From positions 1 through 64,000 of the forward strand of contig NZ_VRUU01000007.1 of NCBI RefSeq assembly GCF_008039875.1: DNA of 64,000 bases, read 5' to 3'. The stretch comes from Methylobacterium sp. WL119 (lineage in GTDB: Bacteria > Pseudomonadota > Alphaproteobacteria > Rhizobiales > Beijerinckiaceae). Below, in pieces: positions 44,487 to 52,322 of the stretch (the stretch's first letter is position 1; the number at the start of each line of letters is the position of its first letter). The notes beneath the pieces are model-generated. The model searched no databases. It was not told the DNA's origin and saw nothing but the letters and a program-made list of their open reading frames with translations. The position numbers and the translations under genes were made by a program.

Positions 44487-45325
44487 GGAGAGACGGCTTC
44501 CGCGCGCGCCGGAGGCATGAATTCTGATTTGTCGAACGCGATGAGCTAGACAGAGGACCACTCTGGTACGACGCGCAATACTTACCGCAGAACGCGGAAG
44601 CGATGGAGTTGGGCTTTGGGAGTACCGCTCGACCGGATCGGCGGGCTTTTCCGGGCCGATCGAGAAGACCGGCCATGGCTCGCGGACCGGGGTACTCTGC
44701 CGAGGCGACGCGTCGACCTCGTCCGCCACGCAGGCGGGAAAGCACGGGTGGCCCTCACTGGGACGTGGGCGCCCGGCGCGACTCAGCGCGATCGGAAAGG
44801 GCTTCACATCGCCGATCGCGAGCGTGATCCGCTCGCGAACTCCTCCGGTCCCGACGTGACCCGGCAAACCTGAAGCGAGATCGCGCCCGGCGTCACAGTC
44901 GCGGTGACGCTCAACATCCCTCCCCGCCTCGAGCTTCGGCCTTTCGCATAGAGCGACCGCATGGCTCGAGCCCGAACAGCGGAACGCGGGAGGACGGCTC
45001 ACACCGTGCTGTCCTGCACGCGCGAGGAGGTCGGTTTCCGTGATGGGGCAATGGCGGAAGCGTCGCCACACCGTCCGTCCGCATGCGTCGCCGAGCCACC
45101 CTTCGCCTTCGCCCGAGCTCATCCTCCGACCAGCCGAACCAAGCGGCTCCGTGCCATCCGCTCGCCCCGCCCTCGCCGCGCGACCACGAATGAGTTTTCA
45201 GCTTCCGAGTCTGTCGGGACCATCGATCGCGCAGACGGAACCGCTGATTTGCCGATGCAACCGACGTCGAACATCCATGGGCGCCGAGCGTTGACGAGAA
45301 AATCTCAGGCGAAGGACCATCCACG
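44487..45325. other. 839-base region without a convincing gene
   Basis: All frames in this stretch are Arg/Pro/Ser-rich with no ribosome site in place. The longest minus-strand frame (to 45122) has no recognisable domain. Only the last bases (GAAGGA) clearly belong to the next gene's leader. Confidence 0.4.
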
Positions 45326-45604
45326 ATGGATGCAAGCAACATGAGACGCGCCCTATCGATCCTTTGCCTGACGCCGCTGTTCGGATCCGCGGTGAGCGCA
45401 CAGCCGATCGATCAGCCTGTCGCGCGGCCCGCCCCGATCTACGCCTCGGCAGGCTGGCCGGAGCCGGGCATCATCGACCTGCGACCGCTGCAGCGTCCGT
45501 GCTGGAACGGCAGCCGATGGTACGGTCCCTACGGCTACATCTGCTATCGGACACGGACGACACGGCAGGGATTTCCTGTCGATGTCGCCCGAATCGGATA
45601 CTGA
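45326..45604 (+). CDS. Small secreted hypothetical protein
   Basis: The 92-residue protein has a clear Sec signal peptide (MRRALSILCLTPLFGSAVSA, likely cleaved after Ala). The mature part is rich in Pro, Tyr and Trp, with RPCWNGSRWYGPYGYICYR holding two Cys that may pair. GAAGGA precedes the ATG. It converges on bcsN with 61 bases between. No known function. Confidence 0.7.
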   Translation: MDASNMRRALSILCLTPLFGSAVSAQPIDQPVARPAPIYASAGWPEPGIIDLRPLQRPCWNGSRWYGPYGYICYRTRTTRQGFPVDVARIGY

Positions 45605-45665
45605 CGTTTCGGGCCGGAATCGGTTTCGGCCGCCCTCGTCTTCCTCGAGAGCGTGGTCGGTGGCC

Positions 45666-46676
45666 TCACCAACCGAACGGCGGGGGGGTCGGCCCGCGAT
45701 AGGCTTGCGCCGGAAGGTCCGTCGACAGGGCGTCGCGTCGACTGGGGGGCGGTTGCGTCGCCGGGGCGCTCGAGGATGGGCGTGCCGGCGCAGGATCGGT
45801 GAGGTAGCGCGGCTGATCGAGCGCCTCGGATCCGGCAGCGCCCGGCCTCGGCACCACCGGGCGACCGGAATCGACAGCATAGTCCGCGGTGCCCCGATCC
45901 GGCGGGATGCTCACGAGGGTCCGGCTGCCATTGACGGTGACGAGCGGGCGGGCGACCGCGGGCGGCGTCATCGTGGCGACGGGGTCCGGCGTGCTGGAAA
46001 CCTGCACCTTCTCCGGCGCCCGTGCTGGGCGTGCGCGTCGCGGCGCCCGGGCGAGCCGTTCGGGAAGAGCCGCGCCCAGGCGCAGGCGGGACAAGTCGCG
46101 GATCAGGGATTCGGACGAGCCGCGGCTGCAATGATGGACCCTGAGCGACGCGGAGATGCGGCCCGGCATCTCCGACGTGTCGCCCAATCCGATGCCGTGC
46201 AGGTCCTCGATCCATTGCCACGCGAACGCGCAGCGCCCGTTCAGCGCGACGCCCACCGGGCCATAGGCGTTGCGCGCCGGCTCACGCGACACGCGGTACG
46301 GCCCGTCGGGCAGCTGGGCGAGTTCGGCGGCGATTCCGAGCCGCGTCGGCTTGGCCATGCCGGAAATGCCCGAGCCGGCGGTCCCCAAGCTCAGGTCGGC
46401 CCGGCTGCTGCCATCGCGGCCGAAGACGATCTTCTGATGCAGGGCGCCACGGCCGCGGGACTCGTCGACGAGAACGGCCGACCCGGCATCGGGGAGCGAC
46501 ACGAGCGGCACGCGCTGGGGCGATCCTTCGCCGGAGGCGTAGGCCGTCGCGACGAACGCGACCCGCCCGCGCGCCTCCTGCGCGGTGTTGCAGGCCGCCA
46601 GAAGACCGGTCAACAGCAGGATGCTGCCGGAGCGGCGCAGAGGCCGGCCGACACCGGGGAATAAGAACGGGATCAT
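45666..46676 (-). CDS. bcsN: Cellulose biosynthesis protein BcsN
   Basis: The 336-residue protein has a lipoprotein signal with lipobox LLAAC (LLTGLLAACN). QRVPLVSLPDAGSAVLVDESRGRGALHQKIVFG matches, from memory, the conserved part of BcsN, an accessory protein found with rhizobial (class III) cellulose operons. The last ~100 residues are Pro/Ala-rich and poorly conserved. The start overlaps the TPR gene stop (ATGA). It is the last gene of the bcs operon. Its biochemical role is not established; a periplasmic/outer-membrane place follows from the lipobox. Confidence 0.8.
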   Translation of the reverse strand: MIPFLFPGVGRPLRRSGSILLLTGLLAACNTAQEARGRVAFVATAYASGEGSPQRVPLVSLPDAGSAVLVDESRGRGALHQKIVFGRDGSSRADLSLGTAGSGISGMAKPTRLGIAAELAQLPDGPYRVSREPARNAYGPVGVALNGRCAFAWQWIEDLHGIGLGDTSEMPGRISASLRVHHCSRGSSESLIRDLSRLRLGAALPERLARAPRRARPARAPEKVQVSSTPDPVATMTPPAVARPLVTVNGSRTLVSIPPDRGTADYAVDSGRPVVPRPGAAGSEALDQPRYLTDPAPARPSSSAPATQPPPSRRDALSTDLPAQAYRGPTPPPFGW

Positions 46677-48613
46677 CGGTCCAGTCCCGTGCTGCGCGAA
46701 TCGGTGCGAGATCTGTCGGACGCGGCGTCGAAGGGACCGAACCGATCGCCGTCGTGCGCCTCGGCGGTGCGGGATGGGTCCCCCTGCGTCAGGTTCGGGG
46801 CATCCGCATGGGCCAGCGTGCCGGCGGGCGGCAGCGGCAGCGCAGCCTGCGATGTCGGACGGTCCATGCCGTTCCAGGCCGGCAGCAGGGTGAAGCCGTA
46901 GCGTTCGTAGGGCATCGCCGGGACACCGGGCACGCGACGAGCAATCAAAGGTTGTAGCGCCTTGGCGTCGCGCAGAAAGTCCGCTTCGCGGCCACGTTCG
47001 GACGGCTCGGGGAAGCGGAACGGATTCTCGGCGGCGACGGGCAAGGGAAACTCGCCGCGCCGCACGGGCAACGCCCGGCCGAGGACCGCCGCCGGGACCG
47101 GCTTGGGGACGCGAACCTGAGCGGCGGCGGCTGCCCGCGCGGCCGGCGGGTCGCGGACGGGGTCGCAGGGTCCCGATGCTTGGGCGTCGGGCGCCGGCAA
47201 GACCAGATCCACCACGGTCGGGAACAGGCCATCGTAGCGGTTCACCACCTCGAGGAACTCGCGGGACTTCTTCAGGCGGCTCAGGGTGAGCGCGTAGCCC
47301 AGAACGGCGGCTTCCTGGGGCTTCCACGCGCTCGCACGCTGGAACCAGTCCGCGGCGGCCTCGAACTGGCAAGCGTTGTAGGCGTACCAGCCCAACGCCT
47401 GCGCACCCTCGCCGGAGGTCGTCATCAGAACGAGCTTGGCGAAGCGGTCGAGGCGCGCGGGATCGACGGCCGCGACCGGTGGCCGTGTCAGCCGGCGTCC
47501 CATCATGTCGAGGTAGAGCGCCGCGTTGGTCACGGACGGGCCGCGCCACGCATAGGCGACTTCCTCGGCTTCGCGCTCCTGCCCCAGCTCGCGAAGCGAG
47601 AGGGCGAGGCCGGTCGCGATCCGCGCATCGCCCCCGCGGGCGATGGCGGCCTTGAACCAGTCGAGCGCCTCGCGGAACTGGCGGCGGTGATAGGCATACC
47701 ATCCGAGCAGGCTGAGCTCGGCGGGGTCCGCCGCCTTGCGCACGGCGTCGCTCAGCGCAGCGAGGTCCGCCGGTTCGATCTTCCCGGCCGGCTCCTCGTG
47801 CAGCACGGCCGCGATCCGTGCCCGCGTGACGTCGGGGCGAATCGCCTGGAACTCGCTGCTCCCGTCGGCGGCGGAATGGCCCATGGCGAGCAGCGGCTCG
47901 ACCTGTGCCATCGGCAGGTTGGCCATCGCCTTCTGGATGGTGGCGAGCCGCAGGGCGGTGTCGGTTTGACCAATCAGGATGGTGCGGTAGGCGTTGACGG
48001 CCTGGGCCGTGTAGCCGGTGCGCGCGTAGGCCTCGGCGACGGTCCAGGCGATGTCGATGTCGAGGTTGCGCAGCGTGTCCGGTGCGGCGTCGACGCGGGC
48101 GCGGATCCGGTCCCAATCACCCTTCGCCTCAGCGGCCTTGACCTCGCTGCGCAGGGTCCCGCGGTTGAGCTTGCGCGCGAGGTCGTCCGAGGGACGCCAT
48201 TCGGGATCGGCCGCCTGCCGCGCGGCGATCGCCGCGCGCACCTCGTTGACCCGTCCCGCGGTGAAGAGGTCCCAGAGCGGAGCCTCCTCCGGGGGGCTCG
48301 GCTTCAGCGTGTCGAGGTCGGTCGGCACGGTCCAGTTGGGATAGCGCCGCCGCAGGCGGGCGATCTCGGTCTGCACCCGCTCGTTCTGGCGCTGCGCGGC
48401 GTAGTAGCGAAGCCCACTCTCGTCGACGATCTCCGACGACGGTGCGCTGGTCGCGCCGAGGATCACCGGCGCGCGCCGGTCGTCGCGCAGGACGGTGCTC
48501 GCCGCGTCCGGCGCGCCCTGTGCCCGCGCCTGGGTCGCCGTTCCCGCCACATCGAGGCTCAGGCCCGCCAGCAGCGACAGGGCTGCGCCGCCTCGTCTCA
48601 GCGCCCGAGACAT
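46673..48613 (-). CDS. TPR protein of the cellulose operon (BcsK-like)
   Basis: The 646-residue protein has a signal peptide (LSLLAGLSLDVAGTATQARA) and TPR-like helices over ~170-480 (AWTVAEAYARTGYTAQAVNA, LLGWYAYHRRQFREALDWF, ALGWYAYNACQFEAAADWF). A Pro-rich C-terminus follows. It holds the place of BcsC/BcsK but lacks the C-terminal beta-barrel of BcsC, so it is a periplasmic scaffold rather than a channel. The ATG at 48613 overlaps bcsZ by 16 bases, and its stop overlaps bcsN. Class III operons with such a TPR protein are known from rhizobia. Confidence 0.82.
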   Translation of the reverse strand: MSRALRRGGAALSLLAGLSLDVAGTATQARAQGAPDAASTVLRDDRRAPVILGATSAPSSEIVDESGLRYYAAQRQNERVQTEIARLRRRYPNWTVPTDLDTLKPSPPEEAPLWDLFTAGRVNEVRAAIAARQAADPEWRPSDDLARKLNRGTLRSEVKAAEAKGDWDRIRARVDAAPDTLRNLDIDIAWTVAEAYARTGYTAQAVNAYRTILIGQTDTALRLATIQKAMANLPMAQVEPLLAMGHSAADGSSEFQAIRPDVTRARIAAVLHEEPAGKIEPADLAALSDAVRKAADPAELSLLGWYAYHRRQFREALDWFKAAIARGGDARIATGLALSLRELGQEREAEEVAYAWRGPSVTNAALYLDMMGRRLTRPPVAAVDPARLDRFAKLVLMTTSGEGAQALGWYAYNACQFEAAADWFQRASAWKPQEAAVLGYALTLSRLKKSREFLEVVNRYDGLFPTVVDLVLPAPDAQASGPCDPVRDPPAARAAAAAQVRVPKPVPAAVLGRALPVRRGEFPLPVAAENPFRFPEPSERGREADFLRDAKALQPLIARRVPGVPAMPYERYGFTLLPAWNGMDRPTSQAALPLPPAGTLAHADAPNLTQGDPSRTAEAHDGDRFGPFDAASDRSRTDSRSTGLDR

Positions 48614-49728
48614 GAGCGATACCTCGTGTTGGCGGCGGCGAGCGCCAGGAGATGGAGGGTGGCGGGGTAGTAGTTTTCGGAGACGGCCGGCTCGGCGAAG
48701 CTCGGCGGCAGCGCGGCACCGGTCCCGGCGCAGGCGGCCAGGGCGGCCACGGCCGCGTAGCCGGGCTCCTGAAGCTGGCCCACCGTCTGGTCGCTGTTGA
48801 TGTCGAGGATCGGCATGCCCGCGGAACCGGATGCGGACCAGAGCTTCACGAAGGGTTCGTAGGCCTTTCGGTCTTCGTATCCCGCCATCGCGAGATAGAG
48901 CGGCACACGGACCGCGTTGTAGGAGAAGGTCGCCGGAAAGCCCTCCGCCGGCTTCGGCACGCCGCCGCGCATCGCGATCCATTCGGTCGGCAGCCTCGAC
49001 GTGCCGAAGCGGGCGCGCGTCATCAGGTCGAGCCCGGCGGTATTCAGGCGTGCCCAATCGAACTCCGGCGCGAGCGCGGCGAGCCGCGGAAAGGCCGGGA
49101 ACACCCAGTACGACAGGTTCACGACCGGGCCGTCCGCCCGGTCCTCGGCCGAGAAGCCTGCGATGGCCGGCAGGAGCAGGGGCCCGCCTTCCGCCTTGAA
49201 CAGGACGGTGCGCCGCGCGACGTCGACGGCGATGCGGCGGCCCGCGAGGCGGTACCCCTCGTCCGACCATGCCTCGGCGGCTTCGGCCAGGGCCCAGGCG
49301 ACGAGGATGTCGCCATCGGTGGCATCGTTCACGTCGGCCACGCCCGGCCGCTTGTCCGGCTCCCAGCGCCAGGCGAGCAACGCGTCGGGACGGACCATCA
49401 GGTTGGCTCGGGTCCAGCCCCAGATGCGCTGGAAGGCGTCGCGGTCTCCCGCCGCGACGGCCAGCAGCATGCCGTAGCCCTGGCCCTCGCTGTGGCTGAT
49501 GCGGCCGTTGCCGGTATCGACCACGCGGCCCTCGGGCGTGACGAAGCGGCTCCGGTAGCTGCGCCAGGCACCGATATCGCCGATCGCGTTGAACATCGTC
49601 GGCGGTCCAGCCGGGCGGGACGATGCCTCACCGACGCCGTCCGGCGGCGCGGGCGCCTGCGCCGCCGCCGGCAGCGCGAGGAGAGGAACCAGGAGAAGGG
49701 CGGCGAGGCGCCGGCGCAAGGGGCTCAT
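48598..49728 (-). CDS. bcsZ: Periplasmic cellulase (glycosyl hydrolase family 8)
   Basis: The 376-residue protein has a signal peptide (LLLVPLLALPAAAQA) and a GH8 catalytic domain. HSEGQGYGMLLAV holds the acid Glu, ATDGDILVAWALAEA the catalytic-region Asp, and NLSYWVFPAF and ENYYPATLHLLAL complete the fold. BcsZ trims nascent beta-1,4-glucan and is found in most bcs operons. The start overlaps the bcsB stop (ATGA), so translation is coupled. Confidence 0.93.
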   Translation of the reverse strand: MSPLRRRLAALLLVPLLALPAAAQAPAPPDGVGEASSRPAGPPTMFNAIGDIGAWRSYRSRFVTPEGRVVDTGNGRISHSEGQGYGMLLAVAAGDRDAFQRIWGWTRANLMVRPDALLAWRWEPDKRPGVADVNDATDGDILVAWALAEAAEAWSDEGYRLAGRRIAVDVARRTVLFKAEGGPLLLPAIAGFSAEDRADGPVVNLSYWVFPAFPRLAALAPEFDWARLNTAGLDLMTRARFGTSRLPTEWIAMRGGVPKPAEGFPATFSYNAVRVPLYLAMAGYEDRKAYEPFVKLWSASGSAGMPILDINSDQTVGQLQEPGYAAVAALAACAGTGAALPPSFAEPAVSENYYPATLHLLALAAANTRYRSCLGR

Positions 49729-52319
49729 CGGTCGGACTCCCGGTCGTCCCCGTCGGCGTCCCGCCGCGCGTCGGGGATCGGCTGGCTCCTGCGGCCGACT
49801 CCGCGGAGCATCGCCTGCGTGCTGAGGCCGAGAAGGACGGCCGCCGCGAGCAGGGTGAGGACGAAGGTGTTGGGATTGGTCGAGAACCACCCCGCCAGCA
49901 CGAGGCGCGTGTTCTCGAAGGTCCGCGGAACTGTCTCCACGATCTGGCCCTGGCGCGCGGCGAAGGTGGTCAGGGCACCGTCGTTGGCGTCGAGGGCGGC
50001 GACGCGTCCCTCGAGCTGGTTCCACACGACAGGAGCGCTCAGGCAGATGGCGGAGGCTTGAAGGGCGGCACCGTTGGGTGCGGTGAAGACGGTGATCGCC
50101 GTGTCCGGATCGTGGCCCGCCATGCCCTGGCCGACGACGAGGGATGCTCCGATGCCGATCGTCACCGGATCCTCGCGCACCTGATCCGTGAGCCACCCCG
50201 TCGCCGCGGCCATGGTCTCGGTTGCCGCGCTGCCGAGCCTGCCCGTCGCGTTCGACAGCATGTCGCCGACGGAGTCGCGGTTGCGCACCGCGGTGCTCCA
50301 GGACGAGACGAGATCGCGGGTCTCGCCGTCGCTGTCCGCGTCCCGGGCGCGGCGCGGCATCACGAGAGCGGTCCGCGAGGCGGACGCCGGCAGGGCGCAG
50401 GCCGGCGGCACGTCGTTGCGGAGACGGTCGAGGCTGAGGCCCGGGGTCGCATCGGGCTGGGCGGGCGACGGCAGCGCCGTCGCCCGCGTCTCCCAGATCC
50501 GCCGGATCTGCTCGGGGTCGAGCCCGACCGCGCGCAGCACCTCCGGATCGAGGGCGCGGGCCGGCGCCACGACCACCGTCGGCGCCCTGCGCAGAAGCGC
50601 GTTCTCGTTTCCGATCTCGAAGTCGATGGGGCGACCTGCGGCGAGCGCGAGACGGACCGCGATGGTGGCGGCGGCCGACATCGATTCGCGGTCCGGCGTC
50701 GGCACCACCAGCCGCGGCCGTTGCGCGGACCGAAGGTAGGGCAATCCACCGCTGGCGGTCGCCGCGAGTTCCGGCAGGCGCAGCGCGCGTGCGAGGGGGG
50801 GAAGCGTCAACGTCGTGTCGTTGAGGAACAGGAAGCGCTTCGCCTCGACCCCGCTGTCCTCGCAGGTCCGGTCGGCCCGCGACGGCAGCCGCGCCGTGAT
50901 CTCGATACGGTTCCGGCCGGGTCGCCAGCGGCCGAGCGGCAGCGGCATCGCCAAGCTGCGGAAGACCTCGCCCTCGGCGCGGGGGAGCGTGTCGCTCGCG
51001 ACGTTGCGCCCGTTGACGTCGACGATCACCTGCGCGCCGGTCTCGAGGCCGGCCGCATAGCCGCCCGCCATCGACAGAATGGCCTTCCCGTAGTCGGCCG
51101 GGATGAAGTCGACGGGGAGGGTCACGTCGAAGCCCGTCCGGAACAATCGCCCGGAGAACTCGCGATTCTGCACGCCGAAGCGGGACAGGGGCACCGTGGT
51201 GCCGCCGCCGAGCTCCAAGCCGCGGGCGAGCGCGAGCTGGCGCAGGCCCTGCGGGCTGCCTTCGGCGACGCGCGAGGCGGAGGCGGTGAGCACCCCACCG
51301 GCGGATTCGATCTCGGCGGCTCCGCTGCCGGGCACGATCAGGGTCGCGGCCCGCTCCGCGTTGGCCGGGAGGAAGACGAGCGCCTGCCCCGTCGCGGCCT
51401 GGGCCGCGTCGATGCCGGGCAGATCCCGCAATTCGTCGGCCGAGCCAATGACCAGGTTGAGGCCCGCAGGCCCCTGGAGCGGTGCCCCGAACTCGACGGA
51501 GACGTGGGCGTAGCGGCCCGCGAGCGCGACGCGCTGCACCAGGGCGATGATCTTCTCGAAGGTCGAGAACCCCGGCTTGCTCCGGAGCACCACGCGCAGC
51601 GGCACGAGGCCGCGCGCATCCGGTGCCACCGCGGGCAGGTCGCGCAGGGACCGCACGGTTTCGACGCCCGCCGGCATCACGAGACCGGTCCAGGACGGGT
51701 CGATTTGGGTCCACAACTCGTAGGTTGCGGCCAGCGAGCAATCCACACGGTGACGCTGGACCGCCGAGATCGCGATCGCATTGTACCCGGCCTTGAGCAC
51801 GCCCGCGGGGATGTCGAACTCGATCACCTTGACGGCACCGGGCGCCTTGATCGGCGTACGGCCGAGGACGACGTCGTTGACCGCCGCGGTCAGGAACGAG
51901 GCTTCCGGGACCACCGAGATGGCGGCGAGGTAGCCGACGCGAAGCCGCAGCCGCTCGCGTGCCTGCTCGGCCGTGACGTAGACCGGCCATTGCAGGGCGT
52001 CCTCCTCGCCGCTGAGCCGCAGGCTCTCGCCGGTGGCGGGAAGCGGGCGCTGGGGCAGCGATACGGCGGCCTGCGACACGGGGACCGGCGTCCCGGCCTC
52101 CGGGCCGTCCGGCGACGGGCCCTCGGCCCGGCGCGGGGGGCGTGCCGCCTCGTCCGCTCCGGGGATCGTCAGGGCGTGCGGGGCCCCGCGACCGAGGAAG
52201 CTCTGCGCCCCGGCGCAGGGGGCCAGGAGCAGGCCGGTCGCCAGCACCATCGCGGCCCGGAGGCCGCGGAGCGAACGCGCGGCGATCGCACGGGCGGAGG
52301 GGAGATCAATCTGAGCCAT
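49725..52319 (-). CDS. bcsB: Cellulose synthase periplasmic subunit BcsB
   Basis: The 864-residue protein has an N-terminal signal (LRAAMVLATGLLLAPCAGA), a Pro-rich linker, then the two pairs of carbohydrate-binding and flavodoxin-like domains of BcsB (LRVGYLAAISVVPEASFLTAAVN, SVEFGAPLQGP, FSGRLFRTGFDVTLPVDF). It ends with a C-terminal membrane helix (FVLTLLAAAVLLGLSTQA). BcsB guides the glucan through the periplasm and anchors BcsA. Three bases separate it from the bcsA stop, and it overlaps bcsZ. Confidence 0.93.
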   Translation of the reverse strand: MAQIDLPSARAIAARSLRGLRAAMVLATGLLLAPCAGAQSFLGRGAPHALTIPGADEAARPPRRAEGPSPDGPEAGTPVPVSQAAVSLPQRPLPATGESLRLSGEEDALQWPVYVTAEQARERLRLRVGYLAAISVVPEASFLTAAVNDVVLGRTPIKAPGAVKVIEFDIPAGVLKAGYNAIAISAVQRHRVDCSLAATYELWTQIDPSWTGLVMPAGVETVRSLRDLPAVAPDARGLVPLRVVLRSKPGFSTFEKIIALVQRVALAGRYAHVSVEFGAPLQGPAGLNLVIGSADELRDLPGIDAAQAATGQALVFLPANAERAATLIVPGSGAAEIESAGGVLTASASRVAEGSPQGLRQLALARGLELGGGTTVPLSRFGVQNREFSGRLFRTGFDVTLPVDFIPADYGKAILSMAGGYAAGLETGAQVIVDVNGRNVASDTLPRAEGEVFRSLAMPLPLGRWRPGRNRIEITARLPSRADRTCEDSGVEAKRFLFLNDTTLTLPPLARALRLPELAATASGGLPYLRSAQRPRLVVPTPDRESMSAAATIAVRLALAAGRPIDFEIGNENALLRRAPTVVVAPARALDPEVLRAVGLDPEQIRRIWETRATALPSPAQPDATPGLSLDRLRNDVPPACALPASASRTALVMPRRARDADSDGETRDLVSSWSTAVRNRDSVGDMLSNATGRLGSAATETMAAATGWLTDQVREDPVTIGIGASLVVGQGMAGHDPDTAITVFTAPNGAALQASAICLSAPVVWNQLEGRVAALDANDGALTTFAARQGQIVETVPRTFENTRLVLAGWFSTNPNTFVLTLLAAAVLLGLSTQAMLRGVGRRSQPIPDARRDADGDDRESDR

Positions 52320-52322
52320 GTC

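Noticed and set aside
44385..45122. Minus-strand frame of 245 codons in the gap before the small secreted protein
   Set aside because: Low-complexity Arg/Ser/Pro composition, no ribosome site, no recognisable domain.
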